64,000 nucleotides of DNA from Fibrobacter succinogenes (GTDB taxonomy: Bacteria > Fibrobacterota > Fibrobacteria > Fibrobacterales > Fibrobacteraceae). Shown one piece after another: positions 63,076-64,000 of this stretch (positions are counted from its first letter, which is position 1; the number at the start of each line of letters is the position of its first letter). The notes beneath the pieces were generated by a model. That model saw only the letters and a list, made by a program, of their open reading frames with translations, searched no databases and was not told the origin of the DNA. The translations under genes and the position numbers were made by a program. The stretch is taken from positions 1-64,000 of the forward strand of contig CACYRP010000017.1 of NCBI GenBank assembly GCA_902776765.1. The letters are read 5' to 3'.

Positions 63076-63314
63076 TCAAAAACCCTTTTACATTTTAGTG
63101 TCTATCAAACACCCTTACGTAAGGTGAAAGATAAAAAATTCATACACAAAAAAACACATTTATAATCATTTAAAATCAGAAAACAACTCCAATTAGGCCC
63201 CTTTTACACCTCAATTTTTTTCCTCACGGGGAAAATGATAAAGTTTCATTTTTAAACACATCAAAAAAAGTGTCGCATGTTCCAGTTTCAAAACAAAACG
63301 TTTTTAATTGTCGT

Positions 63315-63355
63315 GCACCATTCTTCACACATATTTGCACCATTCTTCACACATA
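63315..63355 (+). promoter_or_regulatory. Tandem 22-bp repeat upstream of groES
   Basis: GCACCATTCTTCACACATA occurs twice (63315-63333 and 63337-63355) at a 22-bp step, that is two helical turns. It ends 20 bp before the sigma-54 promoter and could be an activator or repressor site. No CIRCE element is present. Confidence 0.6.
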
Positions 63356-63374
63356 CTCTATAGAATTGGAACTT

Positions 63375-63390
63375 TGGCACGGAAATTGCT
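63375..63390 (+). promoter_or_regulatory. Sigma-54 (-24/-12) promoter upstream of groES
   Basis: TGGCACGGAAATTGCT fits the sigma-54 consensus TGGCAC-N5-TTGC(A/T) exactly, with the GG and GC spaced correctly. It lies about 100 bp before the groES start, on the coding strand. Regulation of groESL by sigma-54 is known in some rhizobia; it is inference here. Confidence 0.65.
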
Positions 63391-63492
63391 TTAAAAGGGT
63401 CGAAAACAAAAACGGTCCAAATTGGAACATAACCAAATTCAATAGGACCAAGCAATTTAACAAAGGGCAAAGCCCAAAAGAGGATAAAAATA

Positions 63493-63774
63493 ATGATCAA
63501 GCCTTTAGCAGATCGAATCGTTGTCAAGCCGGCAGAAGCCGAACAGAAGACCTCTTCCGGTCTCTTCATTCCGGATAATGCAAAGGAAAAGCCGATGCAA
63601 GGTAAGGTCGTGGCCGTAGGTCCGGGCCGCAAGAACGACAAGGGTGAACTCGTTGCCATGGAAGTCAAGGTTGGCGACGTGGTGCTTTACGGCAAGTACA
63701 GTGGTACCGAAGTCACTGTCGATGGCGAGAACTACCTCATCGTCAAGGAATCCGACGTTATCGCTACACTTTAG
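63493..63774 (+). CDS. groES: Co-chaperonin GroES
   Basis: A 93-residue co-chaperonin, complete. [17 protein letters not shown], the mobile loop [51 protein letters not shown] and [12 protein letters not shown] fit the family. It caps the GroEL ring during folding. GAGGATAAAAATA lies before the ATG. A heptad-repeat array begins inside its stop codon and separates it from groEL. Confidence 0.97.
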   Translation: MIKPLADRIVVKPAEAEQKTSSGLFIPDNAKEKPMQGKVVAVGPGRKNDKGELVAMEVKVGDVVLYGKYSGTEVTVDGENYLIVKESDVIATL

Positions 63775-63870
63775 ACGAAAGAACGCCGCTTCGCGGCTAT
63801 AGAAGAAAGACGAAAGAATGATTTATGAAGACGCTTTTTGAAAAATCTTTCGTCTTTCGTCTATCGTCTA
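63770..63870. repeat. Paired inverted heptad arrays (GACGAAA type) between groES and groEL
   Basis: Units TTAGACG, AAAGAAC and AAGACG (63772-63818) face TTTCGTC, TATCGTC units (63848-63870) around a hairpin GCCGC/GCGGC (63784-63797) and a GAAAAAT centre. The left array begins at the groES stop codon. Confidence 0.88.
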
Positions 63871-63907
63871 AAACACAACTTTTAAAATTAAACAAGGATT
63901 ATTAAAA

Positions 63908-64000
63908 ATGGCAAAGCAATTAAAATTTGATGTGGCAGCACGCGAATCCCTCATGAAGGGCGTTGACAAGCTCGCCAATGCAGTTAAGGTTACTCTCGGT
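63908..64000 (+). CDS. groEL: Chaperonin GroEL, N-terminal fragment (runs off the window)
   Basis: The first 31 residues, [20 protein letters not shown] and on to NAVKVTLG, match the GroEL N-terminus and continue past the end of the window. AAGGA lies upstream in ACAAGGATTATTAAAAATG. The operon partner of groES, 134 bp downstream with a repeat array between. Confidence 0.95.
   Translation, partial: MAKQLKFDVAARESLMKGVDKLANAVKVTLG

Noticed and set aside
63076..63492. CIRCE element for HrcA control of groESL
   Set aside because: No TTAGCACTC/GAGTGCTAA inverted repeat is present in the gap; a sigma-54 type promoter is seen instead.

Overview
The window looks like a chromosomal segment of a Fibrobacter, most likely F. 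succinogenes or a close relative. Four things point there: a lipoprotein built on the Fibrobacter succinogenes major paralogous (FISUMP) domain, a GH51 endoglucanase with the layout of Cel51A/EGF, a gingipain-like PorU of the type IX secretion system, and a second cellulase of family GH9. There is no phage, plasmid or CRISPR locus. Gene density is high, genes sit in short operons on both strands, and the spaces between them carry several dispersed repeat families.

Layout. 1-0.35 kb: two identical tRNA-Lys(CUU) genes. 0.4-9.7 kb: an NhaC-type antiporter, a DJ-1/PfpI + AGE-epimerase pair, a secreted protein of unknown role, the large GH51 endoglucanase and a DsbA-like lipoprotein. 10-14 kb: a fused MetX-MetW, a lipoprotein and YicC. 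14.4-21 kb: a four-gene minus-strand operon carrying PorU. 21-26 kb: an RF-1-like factor, a lamin-tail lipoprotein, a receiver-domain protein, RuvX and TypA/BipA. 26-35 kb: the FISUMP lipoprotein, ThiD, an MgtC/DUF4010 membrane protein, a diguanylate cyclase, FolA, RlmH, a phosphoesterase, a SlyD-like isomerase and RpiA. 35-38.6 kb: an HD-domain + primase-like gene pair, a DinJ-YoeB toxin-antitoxin pair, a disordered membrane-anchored protein and a possible structured RNA. 39-48.6 kb: a U32 peptidase-like protein and a complete TtpC-type TonB operon (DUF3450, TtpC, ExbB, ExbD, TonB, TPR). 48.9-54.3 kb: NadD, envelope proteins, RsgA, UbiA and an epimerase. 54.4-64 kb: Ddl, TsaB, RimI, a YdcF-like protein, a GH9 cellulase without signal peptide, a DUF748 protein, an NDP-sugar pyrophosphorylase, GroES and the start of GroEL.

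How it fits together. The genes suit an anaerobic cellulose degrader with a complex envelope: cellulases, T9SS sortase, TonB energisation, many lipoproteins, and housekeeping genes in between.

The most unusual content is repetitive. About 17 loci carry arrays with a 7-bp period, different in sequence but sharing an AG dinucleotide in each heptad. Many are mirrored by an inverted array around a GC-rich apex hairpin, and most start within a few bases of a stop or start codon. In at least three genes (rsgA, the ttpC-like gene, and the TPR gene with a separate ~150-bp repeat) repeat DNA is read in frame and adds peptide to the protein. The U32 gene carries similar in-frame 21-bp units. A near-perfect sigma-54 promoter precedes groES, and a heptad array separates groES from groEL.
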